From positions 2,357,501-2,421,500 of the forward strand of contig JACVTC010000003.1 in the NCBI GenBank assembly GCA_016946835.1: DNA of 64,000 nt. Direction: 5' to 3'. A program made the position numbers and the translations under genes. This document shows, in pieces, positions 34,441-46,619 of the stretch (position 1 is the first letter of the stretch; the number at the start of each line of letters is the position of its first letter). The stretch is from Neocallimastix lanati (nom. inval.). Taxonomy: Eukaryota; Neocallimastigomycota; Neocallimastigomycetes; Neocallimastigales; Neocallimastigaceae. Below the pieces are notes generated by a model. The model did no database searches and was not told the DNA's origin. It saw only the letters and a program-made list of their open reading frames with translations.

Positions 34441-36981
34441 AAAAATACATTTTTATATTAATTTTTGTACTTATATATTTTTATTCTTTTCTTCAATTAT
34501 TACAATTAAGATAACATTACTTTTTTGATCGATTTTCTAAAGTACTTCTCTTACTAAAAGAATAATTATCCTATTTTTGTATTTGATATTTTTTGTTCTA
34601 TATAATAAAACTATTGCCAATTTGGTTAAATTAATTATTTATTATTACAGAGATAATAAGTTTATTCATTATATTCTATATTATATATAAAGCAATTTTT
34701 AACAAAAAAAATAAAATAGAATAAAAATAAATAAATGAATAAAGAAATAAAAAGTAAATAAGAAATAGAAATAAATAAAAAAATAAAAATAAACAATAAA
34801 AAATAAAAATAAAAATAAATAAAAAAGTAAAAAAATAAATGAATAAAAATAAATAAATGAATAAAAAAATAAAAAATAAATAAAGAAATAAAAAGTAAAT
34901 AAAAAATAGATATAAATAAAAAAATAAAAATAAACAAAAATAAAAATAAAAATAAATAAAAAAGTAAAAAAATAAATGAATAAAAATAAATAAATAAATA
35001 AAAAAATAAAAAATAAAAATAAACAAAATAATTTTTTTTTTTTTTTTTGACAGGGAAAAACAAAATAAAAAAAAAAAGCACATCAATCATATCCACACCT
35101 TTATCTGTTTTATATTATTTTTTAGACAAAATAGTATTTATATAAATGACGTAATTTTAAAGTTTAAAAAATATAGTGGTAACTAAAGTTGTAACAAACA
35201 TAGTACCAATTGGTGTTTGTGTAAAATCACGTGTTATTATGTGACATGAAATATCTGAAAATGGAAAAATTTCAAATCAAAAAAAAAAAAAAAAACTACT
35301 TTTACATATGCTATATAAATTGATATTCATGAATTCAACTATTAAATACTTCTTAGTCATTGAGTTCACACATTGAATTACCTTCAATATATATTTAATT
35401 ATTAGATAAAAATTAATAGAAAATATTCAATATTTCAAATTCAATGAAATATTATATATCATATATATATGATTTTTTTTTTTTTTAAATAAAAATATAT
35501 TTGTTATATAAAAAAAAGGTTCATGTAATATATTTGGTGATAATTTATGAATTTAAATTAAAAAAAAATTAATTTTTTTTTCTTAAGTATTTAATAAAGT
35601 TTATTTTATATTAATTAAATATTAAATTGATATATTAAAAATATTTTAAAAGTTAATTATCCTAATAATGCATGTGTTAAACCTACTATAATATTGAAAC
35701 TTTATAATGCTTTAAATATCATATACAATAAGCATAAATAAAGTATTTTTAATAATATTTTCATTTTAATTCATGGACTTTTTACTTTTTCATAAATAAA
35801 TAAATATTCTAAATGAAACAATATATATATTATATGTACATTAAATATAAAAATTTAATTAATACTAACCGAAAAGGCATATGATATGCATAAATGTAAA
35901 ATAGATATTCATATAAATTTATTTACGTACAAATTTGTGTATACAAATATTTATTACATAATAAAGATCGTCAATATTTAGTACTTTAGAAAATATAAAA
36001 TATTAAAAAATTAAACAAATAAAAAATTTGGTTATATGGTAACTTTCTATCATAAGAAGTTTGTGTTTTTTTCTTTTCTTTTCTTTTTTTTCGTTTGCTT
36101 TAATTTTTTATTTATTTTTTATTTATTTTTTTTATTTTAATTTTTTTTGTTATAATTTTATTTTATTTTATTTTTATTTCTTTTTAGTTTTTTTCTTTTT
36201 TCTTTTTTTTAATTTTTTTTTCCTTTTAAATTTTTTTTTATTATTGTTTTTTATTTTTTTTATTGTTATAATTTCTATTCTTTTTTCTTTTTTTCTTTTT
36301 TCTTTTTTTGTATTCCATAATAAAAGTTTAATTTATCAGAAAATAAAAAAAAAATAAATATCTAAATATAATTTTCTATTATAATATTTAATGAATGCAT
36401 AACTTAAGTAATATCTATATGAAATTATTTTTTAATTATTCTCTATAATAATTATTACATAGAAGAATATTAAAAAAAAAAAAAAAGAAGAAAAAAAATA
36501 GTTTTTAAAAAAAAATTGTAATTTATTGAAAGTATATATGAAATATTTATTATAAATGATAGATTTATATTATTATATTATTCAATAATTAAATTATAAT
36601 AAATTAAAAATATATATAAAATAATATTTATATAATTATTAATATAATAAATAAGTAATAATAAACATAAATATATTTAATGAATTTAATGAATTTTTAT
36701 ATTGCTTTTTTTAATAAAATAATTTGTATTAATATATTTATATAGTAATATTAATATCATAATAAAATACAGAATTGAAACATTTAATATTTGAATTTAT
36801 AAATTTTTTTTTCCATACTGAAAATTATTTAATAATTATATATTAAAATTTATTTAAATATTAATTTGGAGTGAGACAAATTATTTATGGTAACATAATT
36901 ATTTTTTCTTATTGATTATAATTTTATATTAAATACTTATATGATGGAATATTATTGATAGAACTTAAATTTATATTTTAA
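34441..36981. other. Low-complexity spacer without genes
   Basis: 34690-35030 is an A-rich array built from AAATAAA/AAAAATAAA words with a visible internal duplication: the segment near 34725-34830 recurs near 34865-34960. 35100-35300 is more complex but noncoding in all frames. 36060-36355 is a T/C-rich strand (TTTTC and TTTTA words). The open frames here are homopolymer artefacts. Confidence 0.5.
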
Positions 36982-37140
36982 AGTATTATTCAAATTATTG
37001 GACGGTAAAATTAATATATATAAAATTTTAAATAATAAAAAATTATGGATGATTTTTTTTTTTTTGCGAATTATATATATAATATTATAAATATAAATAT
37101 AAATATATTATATTTATAATAATGTTTATTAATTTTTAAT
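36982..37140. repeat. ~160-bp direct repeat, copy 1
   Basis: It begins AGTATTATTCAAATTATTGG and contains ATTGGACGGTAAAATTAA, then a T-run followed by GCGAATTATATATATAATA. An almost identical copy lies at 37438-37600. Confidence 0.9.
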
Positions 37141-37437
37141 AATGCTTTGCTTTATTTAAGAAATATTTTCTATTTTATTTAAATAAATTCTTTAATTTAT
37201 TCATTAATTAAAAATATATTTATAACAGAATTTTTGAAATTTATATTTTACTAAAATTAATAGATAGTAATAAATAAAAAATAATATATAAATATAAAGA
37301 AATGAATGGTAATAATAATTAATAAATAAATCATACATAAATAAATGATACATTAATAAATGATACATTAATAAATAATAATTATAATAATAATAAATAA
37401 AAATAATAATTAATAAATTAATAATAAATAATAAATA

Positions 37438-37600
37438 AGTATTATTCAAATTATTGGACGGTAAAATTAATATATATAAATTTTTAAATATATAAATAAA
37501 AAATTATGGATAGATTTTTTTTTTTGCGAATTATATATATAATATTATAAATATAAATATAAATATATTATATTTATATTAATGCTTATTAATTCTTATT
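37438..37600. repeat. ~160-bp direct repeat, copy 2
   Basis: Same sequence as 36982-37140 apart from a few substitutions and small indels. The two copies bracket about 300 bp of AT-rich DNA. Confidence 0.9.
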
Positions 37601-37614
37601 AAATAAAAATAATA

Positions 37615-37790
37615 AATAAAAATAATCAAAAATAAATATATAGTAATGAATAGTAATAATAATCAAAAATAAATATATAGTAATGAATAGTAATAATAAT
37701 CAAAAATAAATATATAGTGATGAATAGTAATAATAGTCAAAAATAAATATATAGTGATGAATAGTAATAATAATCAATAAATATATAGAA
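37615..37790. repeat. 37-bp tandem repeat, about 4-5 units
   Basis: Each unit reads AAAAATAAATATATAG, then T(A/G)ATGAATAG, then TAATAATAATC. The later copies differ by single bases (GTGATG for GTAATG, AATAGTC for AATAATC). Confidence 0.85.
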
Positions 37791-37800
37791 ATAATAATAA

Positions 37801-38395
37801 TAAATAAATACATATGTAAATAAGTTTTAAAAAATGGATTAAAAAAAATATATATTATTTAAAACTTTTATTTTAGCATATATATATTATTAACTATCTA
37901 ATTATATATAAACAATTGCTTGCTTTTTTATATTAAAGGGAAACATATATAAGAAAAAAAAAGTTTTTATTACTTTTTAAACTGATTAACTATATAAAAT
38001 TTTAATGACATAATAATTAAAAAAAAAAAAAAAAAAAAAAGAAAAAGATCAAAAATATATTGTTGTAAATTTATTTGTTTAATTAGTTTAATTATTTTGT
38101 TTAAAAAAAAGTTTTCTATATTAGTTTTACTATATTAATTCAACTTCAATTTATTTAAAAAACAAATTCCATATGAATCTATAATTAATATATTTATCAT
38201 TAAAATATAAATAATCAATTTAAATTATTAAGAAAATATTTGTACAACAATATAATAATTTGGTGTAACATTTAATTAATTATATGTAAGTAATACTTCT
38301 ATGCTTAATTTTATTTTATTTTTTTTATACGTGTTTTTAAAAATTAAATTTAAATTTTCATATTTTGATATTAACGGATATGAAATTTTATTAAA

Positions 38396-38433
<38 letters not shown>

Positions 38434-39589
38434 AAATTTCTTGTGAACTTTGGTTGATATATTTAATTTGATTAATAATTTTAAATATAAACTTAAAATG
38501 ATATTAATTATAAATTATAATTTGTATCTTTCTAAAAGTTGATTATAATTATATATATTGATTATAAATATTAATATATATAAATAAAAACCTTATATAT
38601 ATATTTTTCAAAAAAAAAAAAAAAAAGTTATTTGCATTAATAATTAATAATTAATAAGAAATATAATCTTTATAATAATTTCTTATTTCAAAAAAATAAA
38701 AAATAAAAAATAAACTTTTTATTTAATGAATCAATTATATTTATAATATTTAATATATTACGTATTACAATAAATTTAAAAAATAACAAATATAAATTTT
38801 TTATATCTTAATAAATAAATTTAAAATTTTAACTTTGAAAAAATTTGCAACTCATCGAAACTTTAAAAAAAAAAAAAAAATAGTAACAAAAATATTATGA
38901 ATTTTTATATGAATTTTGTTTTTATAGAAATTATGTCATATTATTATCATAATATATTATTAAATAATTTTTTTTTATCCTGTTGTAATATTAATATATT
39001 ATTATATAATTAATAAAATAACCTTTTTTTTTTTTTTTTTTTTTTTTAATTTTTTGTACTTTAAAATTTAATTTTTTACTTACCTAATAAAGGAATATAG
39101 AATTATTAAATATATATATTTGTAATTATATTTGTTTTACTTTCTAGTGAAATTCTTATTTATTTCATCTTAATAAAGAAAAAATATTAAATTCATGTTC
39201 TCAATATAATTTTAATAGATAGAATGGATTATGTATGTCTAGAGGGAGCATTAATAAAAAAAAAAAAAGTATAAATACTATACATTATTTCCTTCAAAAT
39301 TTTTTTTTTTTTTACTTCAAGTTCTTTAATAAGAAAGAATTCAAATAAAAAAAAAACAATAAATATAAAAAAAGTAAAATAATATAATTATTTATATTAA
39401 AATATTTATATAAAATAATAAAATTTCTATTAATTTATTTAATAAAAAAAAAATAACAATAGTAAATTAAGACAATAAATCATTATTTAATAAAATAAAA
39501 AAAAAAAATAATATAAAAATTAGAATAGATATAAAATTTAAATAGAAATAAAAATAAATAAAAATATTAAAAAATAAAAACAAATAAAA
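37801..39589. other. AT-rich upstream region of the CotH gene
   Basis: There is no gene. The final 300 bp have the only good promoter-like motif (TATAAATA at 39270-39277), followed by a T-run, TTCAAGTTCTTT, and an A-rich leader before the ATG. Confidence 0.55.
39270..39277 (+). promoter_or_regulatory. Possible TATA box of the CotH-dockerin gene
   Basis: TATAAATA lies between an A13 run and TACTATAC, about 310 bp upstream of the ATG. In a genome this AT-rich such a match has little weight on its own. Confidence 0.25.
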
Positions 39590-41557
39590 ATGAGATACAA
39601 TAAAATTTTTTCTGTTTTAGGTTTATTAGCTGCCTCATTAGTTAAAGTTAATGCTTCAAGAGGTGACTTCTATGGTGAAAATGATAATCGTCCAGAAATA
39701 TTTAAGATTTTGGATGATCATATTGCTTCTATTAAAATTAATTTTGATGATGAAACTTGGGCAACTATGAAGGAAAAAACACACTTAGAACCATGGGATG
39801 CTGGAAAGCATGGTGAAAAGTATGGTACTGAAAATGCTACAATGGAATTTACTGTAGAAGGAACTGATTATAGAGTTGATTTACAACCAGGTGATTTTAA
39901 GTTTTATCTTGCTGGTAAAGGTAGTCGTAACTTTGTTAAGCCAAATTACAATATTAAGCTTTCCAAAGGAAAGTTATTTGACTTAAAATTACTTCGTCTT
40001 CGTTCTAATATTCGTGATGCCACTTTAATGCGTGAAAAGCTTTCTAGTGATTTACTTTATAAGATGGGAATTAAGGCAACTTCTACAAACTATGCTAAGG
40101 TTGAAGTTAATGGAGAATACCTTGGTCTCTATATTCTTACTAATAAGGTTAAGAAAGATTTTATGAAGAAATATTTCAATGATGAAGAACTTACTACTCT
40201 TTATGAATGTAAAGATGATCGTATCAGATTTGAAGATAATACTGTTGCTGAAAAGTGTATTAATGTAAATGAAGATCTTGTTGATTATAAGGATGAAATT
40301 AAAAGCTTAAATGATGCTGTCAATAATGCTAAAACTATTGATGATATTAAAGATATTATCGATGTTGATGCTGTTTTAAGATCATTTGCTTTTGAATTCG
40401 TTACTATTTCTTGGGATCATTTCTTCCTTCAAGGTCACAATTTCTTCTGGTATAAGAAACCAGAAGATGGTAAATGGATGATAATTCTTAATGATTTCGA
40501 TGAAACCTTTGCTCAAGATATTTATCCAAATTACTACACGGATGAAAGTAGATATGTCGAAAAGAATTACATTCCAGATATAGAAACTATTAATTTACCA
40601 AATCTCTCTGTTCGTGATATGGATACTGGTCATAAGCTTGTTAAATTACTTATCTTAGATGATGATACTCGCTGGCGTGAAATTCTTGGTGAAGTCGTTA
40701 AGACTGCTTTCAACCCGGATGTTCTTTATCCACGTATTGATGAAATTGCTGATTTAATTCATGATGAAATTGCTGTTTCTCGTGGTATTGTTGAAGAAAC
40801 TGGCAAGGCTCATGGTTGTTTCAACATTCTTGGTCAAGATCCAGGATGGAACATTACTCAATTTGAAGATACTATTAATTTCACTAATTGGATTTCTACA
40901 CAAGGTAGTGCTATTAGTTATGGTTTAAAGTTCTTCATTCAAGAACGTTTAAGATATATTTGCCATACCTATGCTATTGATCCAAAAACTCTTGAATTAA
41001 TTGAACCACGTCCAGTTGTTTCCTTCTGGGGTATTAAGTTAAAGAATAGAGTTACTACCTATGGTAGTGAACATCTTGGTTGGGGTGCTCCACAAATTAA
41101 GTTCGAATACCCAGAACTTGAAAAGGAACAATACATGCAAGAAGAATACAATGCTAATGCTGAAAAGAATAAGGAACCATCCGAATATCATTACTTACCA
41201 ACTATTCATGAACAAAATAATAGTGAACAAGAACAAACTGTCACTGAACAACCAACTGAACCAGCTGAAACCACTAATACAACTGAATCAGCTGAAACTT
41301 GCTGGTCTGAAAAGTTAGATTACCCATGCTGTACTTCTACCTGTTATGTTTACTCAACTGATGAAGATGGTGAATGGGGTTACGAAGACAATCATTGGTG
41401 TGGTGTTCCAGCTTCTTGCTCTCAAGATCAATGCTGGTCCACTAAGCTTGGTTATGGATGTTGTGAAGGATGTCATACTTATGAAGTTGATGACAATGGA
41501 AAATGGGGTTATGAAAACGGAAAGTGGTGTGGTATTGTTGAAGATAAATGCCAATAA
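39590..41557 (+). CDS. Secreted CotH-family protein with two fungal dockerins
   Basis: A 655-residue single exon. Residues 1-22 form a signal peptide ending VNA. About 30-480 is a CotH-type (spore coat protein kinase-like) domain, with NFVKPNYNIKL near 115-125 and LRLRSNIRDATLMREKLSSD near 140-160. GEYLGLYILTNKV lies near 175-188, and the acidic NDFDETF at 301-307 is a candidate metal-binding site. A Glu/Gln/Thr/Pro linker (about 540-570) leads to two 40-residue modules at 571-610 and 615-654, each CWSxKLxYxCC ... WGYE ... WCG. These are the CBM10-like dockerins of anaerobic fungi, which anchor secreted enzymes to the scaffoldin of the cellulosome. CotH-dockerin proteins are known in this phylum; their job there is unclear. 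Bacterial and Mucorales CotH members act as protein kinases or surface ligands, so kinase activity here is only possible. Codon use is much less AT-biased than nearby DNA. Confidence 0.95.
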   Translation: MRYNKIFSVLGLLAASLVKVNASRGDFYGENDNRPEIFKILDDHIASIKINFDDETWATMKEKTHLEPWDAGKHGEKYGTENATMEFTVEGTDYRVDLQPGDFKFYLAGKGSRNFVKPNYNIKLSKGKLFDLKLLRLRSNIRDATLMREKLSSDLLYKMGIKATSTNYAKVEVNGEYLGLYILTNKVKKDFMKKYFNDEELTTLYECKDDRIRFEDNTVAEKCINVNEDLVDYKDEIKSLNDAVNNAKTIDDIKDIIDVDAVLRSFAFEFVTISWDHFFLQGHNFFWYKKPEDGKWMIILNDFDETFAQDIYPNYYTDESRYVEKNYIPDIETINLPNLSVRDMDTGHKLVKLLILDDDTRWREILGEVVKTAFNPDVLYPRIDEIADLIHDEIAVSRGIVEETGKAHGCFNILGQDPGWNITQFEDTINFTNWISTQGSAISYGLKFFIQERLRYICHTYAIDPKTLELIEPRPVVSFWGIKLKNRVTTYGSEHLGWGAPQIKFEYPELEKEQYMQEEYNANAEKNKEPSEYHYLPTIHEQNNSEQEQTVTEQPTEPAETTNTTESAETCWSEKLDYPCCTSTCYVYSTDEDGEWGYEDNHWCGVPASCSQDQCWSTKLGYGCCEGCHTYEVDDNGKWGYENGKWCGIVEDKCQ

Positions 41558-42024
41558 GCTTATAAAACAAAAATAATTAATATTGTTGATTTAATATAAA
41601 ATTTAATTATTTATATTTATTTATTCATTATGATCTTAAATACGTTATATGAATAAATAATTTAAAAATATGTTTATTGTATTAATAAAATTCGCACACA
41701 TACAAAAAAAAAAATAATAATAATAAGGTGATTCATTTATTGCTTATAAAAATTATTCACTTTATGTAATTTAATATAATAAAATATATAGATATAAAGA
41801 ATTTAAAAATAATAAATACAAAAAAAAAAAAAAAAAAAAAATTACATATATAAATTTTCAAGAAAGGACTATAAAAATAGAGTAATAGAGATAACACTAA
41901 TTTAAAAATAATTTTAATAGAGAAAATAAATAAACTTATTAGTATATAATAATATGCATTAAAATAGTATATATATATATAATATAAATTTAGATATAGA
42001 AAAAAAAAACTTTAAAAATAATTT

Positions 42025-42061
<37 letters not shown>

Positions 42062-42656
42062 AATTAAAAAAAAAATAAAAATAAAAAATATAAAATTAAT
42101 ACAATTTTTAAAATAAAATATTAAAATAAAATATTATAAAATGTTTATTGGAATGACTTTCTTTTTTGTTTTATAAATTATTATTTTATAAATTATTATT
42201 TTTTTATAATCTAAATTTTTATTATATTCTTATTTATTTATTATATGCCGTTATGTATTCCTTTATTGTTATGATAGTATGTGTAAATTTTCATTATATT
42301 AAACTTTATTTTAATACATTTTTCAATATATTTTTTTTTTATCTTTAAATATACAATTTTTTTATACAATTTCTTAACAAATACAGATATAATTTATTTG
42401 TATTTTTCATTTAATATGTAATTAACATATAATAGGTTTAATAAAAAATTTTATTAAATTAAATGATTGAAGATCTGATTTTTAGTAACAAAAATTTTTA
42501 TATATTGATTAATTATTAAAAATAAACTTTAATAAATAATAAAAAAAGGTTTATATATATATATATTTTTTATTTTTATAAAATTTAAATTTAATCTTTA
42601 ATTAATAATAAATAAATATTTAATGAAACTTTATTGAAACAAATTTAATATATCTA
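41558..42656. other. 3' flank and AT-rich spacer
   Basis: Downstream of the CotH stop there are AATAAA-type signals (near 41655 and 41680) and long A-runs near 41820 and 42035. No further gene is visible. Confidence 0.55.
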
Positions 42657-42705
42657 TTTATATTTATCTTGGTGTTCCTTTTTCAGATGATCTCTTACCC
42701 AAAGA
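42657..42705 (+). pseudogene. Short LINE reverse-transcriptase C-terminal fragment
   Basis: The translation IYLGVPFSDDLLPK matches IYLGIPFSDDLLLE of the LINE copy at 44878-44925, also at DNA level. It is out of order, upstream of the 5' end of that copy, so it belongs to another broken copy. Matching DNA may continue to about 42740. Confidence 0.75.
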
Positions 42706-42989
42706 TGGAACCAAAGTGTATGATTTCTGAGGGGATCAGCAAATAGTATAATAATAAAATCTTAATTATTTTTCAATTTTATATGCAAACTCAATCTTTT
42801 ATATAAATCATAACTATAGTTTTTTAAATCAATTATTCAATCAAAAGAATTTTTTACACTATACTACTAACAATATTGTTTTTGTTTTTCTCTCTTATAT
42901 ACTATATATATATATATATTTTTTTTTTTCTATAGTTATATATGTTATTTTATATCCCTTCCATCGTGGTTTCTACTGCTTCGGTAATT

Positions 42990-43581
42990 ATATGAACAAT
43001 TATAGCCTTATTTTTATCCATGACCTTAATTCTTGGTCCCCTAGCAAACTAATGGCTCAAGTTATTAGTAAGATCCCTAACTACAATGAAATTTCCATGT
43101 CATCTAAAATGAGGCTTTGGCAACTCCTATTTATAAAACCTCGGTTAGTACTACATTTTATTGTATTTCTGATCATAAACCTATTTTACTTTCTTGCAAC
43201 AAAGTTCTCTCCGATGGCTTTATAAGTCCTGTTAAAGTCTCTAAATGGTCTACTCATATTTGTAAAACAAAAAATTCAGCTATTTTATTACATAATTTTT
43301 ATTTAATCCTAGCAAATGACCTCGATTCTCATTACAATTCGCTTACATCTGATGAAATGGTAGAAAAATTTATCAATACAGTAAATAATATCTGGAAAGA
43401 TATTAAGGCTTTCATTTCAACAAATTTAAAAGGCTCTGCTTTTCATTGCCCTTATTACATTAAAAAACTGTCTCTTGAAAAACATATTGCATTTCGAAAT
43501 ATTAAGCCTTACTTTAACTGTGAAAATGTTGATAATTACCTTGAACAATTTAACATAAATATGAAAAACTTTGCAAATTAA
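42990..43581 (+). pseudogene. LINE endonuclease C-terminus and linker
   Basis: HDLNSWSPSKLMAQVISKIP is a relic of the GDFN block of APE endonucleases. ISDHKPILLSC is the SDH motif, reached after a frameshift near 43110-43140. The next 100 residues (NLKGSAFHCPYYIKKLSLEK) recur in LINE copy 2. Confidence 0.8.
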
Positions 43582-43899
43582 TCAAGTAAACAAAGAGCAT
43601 TTCGTTCTGCTAGATTTATGGCTATATTGTAAAAATCGGTAATTATTTTTTTAATAAAGATTTCAAAAATGATTGAAGATGTTTAAAAAAAATATCTAAG
43701 CCATCTTATTCATCTACCTCACTTACTTGCATTAAATCTAAATTTGGTCAAGATATTATCTCTCCTACTAAGCAATTAGATAGATGGGCTGAAAATTATA
43801 AAGATCTAGCTTCTGACCCCTCAGGTCACAGCCTTAATCGTAACTACTGGAATCATGCTTTAAGGAATATTAGTCTTAGACCCTCTACCTGGAATATCA

Positions 43900-45272
43900 G
43901 CTGTCCAATTACGTTTGAAGATATTAAAAAAACTATTTCATCAATGAAAAACAACAAAGCACCCGGCCCCGATGGTATCCCGATTGAATTCTACAAAGCT
44001 CTTTTTTTGCAATGAAGAATTACTAGAAACACATCCTGCTGCTGGAAAGTGTTTTAAATTGATTTTTAATAAAATAGGGAATGGGTCTTTTCCTAAAAAA
44101 TGGAACTCAACTTTTATTGTATCTAACCCTAAGAAAGGTGACCTATCAGATTGTAGTAATTATCGAGGTATTTCCTCTCATTAATGTTGGACTGAAAATC
44201 ATTTCAAAAATTATATCAGATAGAATATCTACTTACGCACTCTCACACAATTTCATTAGACCTGAACAATTTGGTTTTCGCAACCGTGAAGAATGCATTA
44301 GTTTTATTCATTTCCGTTAGAGAAATTTGACAAAGAAGAAAAATTCAAGGAAAATTCAAATATTTAGCCTTTTTAGATCTTAAAAAAGCTTATGATTCAA
44401 TTCCTATTTATAACATTCTTTCTAAATTATATCATTATGGAGTACGTGGTAAATATTTTGATTTTCTTTGTAATTTATATACCTCATCTAAAGCTCGTGC
44501 TCGATTTGCTTCAATGTTATCAAATGAATTTCCTTTTAAAAGAGGTGTTCGTAAAGGTTTTCCATTATCTCCAATCTTATTCAATTTATTCATCAATGAT
44601 ATATTAAATGACTGTGAAAAGTATGATGTTAATATTGGAAGAAAAAAGTGTTGTGGTGGACTCTTTGCTGATGATATTGTTCTCATTGCTCTAAGTGCAA
44701 AAAATTTAGAAAAATTACTAAAAAAGGTACATAGATGGGCTAATTTAAATGAAATGACTTTTGGTATTGAAAAATGTGCAACTATGGTTATAAAACCAAT
44801 GAACTTCCAATCTCCTCCAAACTATAGTGACCCAACCTTCTATTTAGGAATGAATGCTATTCCTAAAGTTTCTAGTTATATTTATCTTGGTATTCCTTTT
44901 TCTGATGATCTCTTACTAGAACACATTATATCTCACATGCATTTTAAAGTTAGAAAATCCCTTCTTTCATTTACACATTTCTTCTCAAATGAACTTATCC
45001 CTATTGCATACAAGAAAAAAGTTTTTCAATCCTTTGTTATTAGTAAAGTAATTTATTATTCTCCTTTACTTGGTTCAAACAAATCTAGAACGGCCAGAAT
45101 TCAAACATTAATTAATACTGGTCTATTTTGGTGTATCGGCTCCTTCTCTAAAAATGGTAAAACAAGTTCAGAAGACAATGACTATATTAGACATAATTCT
45201 ACTATAAGTACTTATGCTTTATCTCGAGATCTAAGCATCCCTCCTATTGTTGGTATCCGCGCAGCCTTATAG
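43900..45272 (+). pseudogene. LINE reverse transcriptase relic
   Basis: Blocks in order are NNKAPGPDGIPIEFYK, NPKKGDLSDCSNYRGIS, RPEQFGFRN, FLDLKKAYDSIP, RGVRKGFPLSPILFNLFIND and LFADDIVLIALS (catalytic FADD near 44668). YIYLGIPFSDDLL follows. The last 252 codons (44514-45272) are open; the earlier parts are split by frameshifts near 44000, 44180 and 44320. Confidence 0.9.
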
Positions 45273-46435
45273 ATTAAATCATTCGCAAAATGGAGTAAAT
45301 CAAACTGTATTATAAAGGATCTTATTAAATCTATACCCATAATGCCTTATTATTCCTATATTAAAGAATCTAGGACATTGTATAAAAAAATCAAAAAACA
45401 ATAAATGTGTAAAATATGACTATATTTTAGAACGTTAATGGAAATCAGTTTCCAAATTTCAAGGTATTAAAGGTCAAAACTACGATAGTAACAAGTTTAA
45501 CAAGTTCTCAAACAATAAAGCTATAATTATGCTTAGCTTAAAATATCCCCAATTCAACTTAGGGTTTTCGTGGATTATACGTTTACGCTGTGGTTATAAA
45601 TACAATACTACTATTGCTATTAGAATGGGTAGAGTTTCAGAAGATTGTCCCAAGACATGCCCCTGTTGTGGCGAAGATAAACAATCTTTTGAGCATTGAA
45701 TTTTTAAATGCGATGCTCTTGCATCTTTTAGATGGAATTCTTTAAATTTCATCGATGATCTCTATGTTTTATTCCTTAGGAAGATTAGAGTGTTTAATCC
45801 TCTTTCTTCCTATGACTCTATTTCTAATTTTGAAGATTATATCAATCATTATATATATTTGTTCCTTCTTGGTGGGACTTTAGTTTTAAATGAGCTACAT
45901 TTCGATAGTGGGGAACAGAGACAATTAAATGAACTACTTTTCAAAGGTTCATCTGAGTCACCTGTTTCAAAAATTGTGGGCTTGGCGGAATTCTTAACAA
46001 GGGCAATACTTATCATAAAGTAGTTCGTTTGAGCTATTATTTGATAGGTATTCCAAATTACCAAACTTAACCAAGAGCGTCGACGTCGTACTGATAAGGC
46101 ATAATGATAATACAGGACCATCATCTATTTCTACGAATGATGAATCTCGACCTAGTAGTTCAATAAATGATGAATCCGAGGAGAGTTTAGTGGACACCAC
46201 ACTATCTATTTTAAAGATGTTACTTTTAGGTTTTATTTCTTTTTTATTTGTTAGGAAGGGAAAAAAAATTCCTGCATAGTACAACTTGCCGAAATACATA
46301 GTATTTTTGAGCTTTTTTATTTTTTATTTTTTAACTTTTATTTTTATTTTTAATTTATAATGTACCTTTCACCTACATGTATTTTTTTTATAATAAAATT
46401 AATAAAGTTATGGAAGTGTATTCTCTTCCCTGTCT
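45273..46435 (+). pseudogene. LINE C-terminal Cys-rich domain and 3' region
   Basis: CPCCGEDKQSFEH near 45660-45700 is a zinc-binding-like C-terminal motif that also occurs in copy 2 (CPCCGVSAPCFSH). Its Trp codon is now TGA. Frame 45790-46023 continues the domain (GEQRQLNELLFKG). A shared QERRRR-like basic end lies near 46070-46090. Confidence 0.75.
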
Positions 46436-46585
46436 AAAAAAAAAAAAAAAAAAATAATATATATATATATATATAATTTTATATCAATAGATTGTTGGTT
46501 ATACATTATTCATGCTACATTATATTTTATTACATAAGACTCTTATATATCACATATTCTAAACTCTAATTATAAATTCAAATTT

Positions 46586-46595
46586 AATCCATAGT
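46586..46595 (+). repeat. Target-site duplication, left of LINE copy 2
   Basis: AATCCATAGT occurs here and again directly after the A-tail at 49386-49395. Confidence 0.8.
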
Positions 46596-46619
46596 CAACC
46601 CCAATGATGTGGACTATTT

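Larger units (their letters stand above)
42930..46454 (+). mobile_element. Non-LTR retrotransposon (LINE) copy 1, 5'-truncated
   Basis: The order is the end of the APE-type endonuclease (42990-43280, with SDHKPI), a linker, RT (about 43900-45270), a C-terminal Cys-rich motif and a tail of about 19 A (46436-46454). The gene reads on the plus strand with several frameshifts and stops. The 5' part of the endonuclease is missing, as is common for LINE copies. A flanking duplication cannot be seen in the AT repeats. Confidence 0.88.

Noticed and set aside
34320-34514. Pentapeptide-repeat protein (GEMQL on plus, LAKCN on minus)
   Set aside because: Both frames follow from the 15-bp unit in the foldback arms; they are short, run into AT-rich DNA, and lack promoter or conserved flanks.
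34662-35096. Overlapping hydrophobic frames on the minus strand
   Set aside because: They are composed only of AAATAAA-type repeats. Two frames are open at once, which indicates low complexity.
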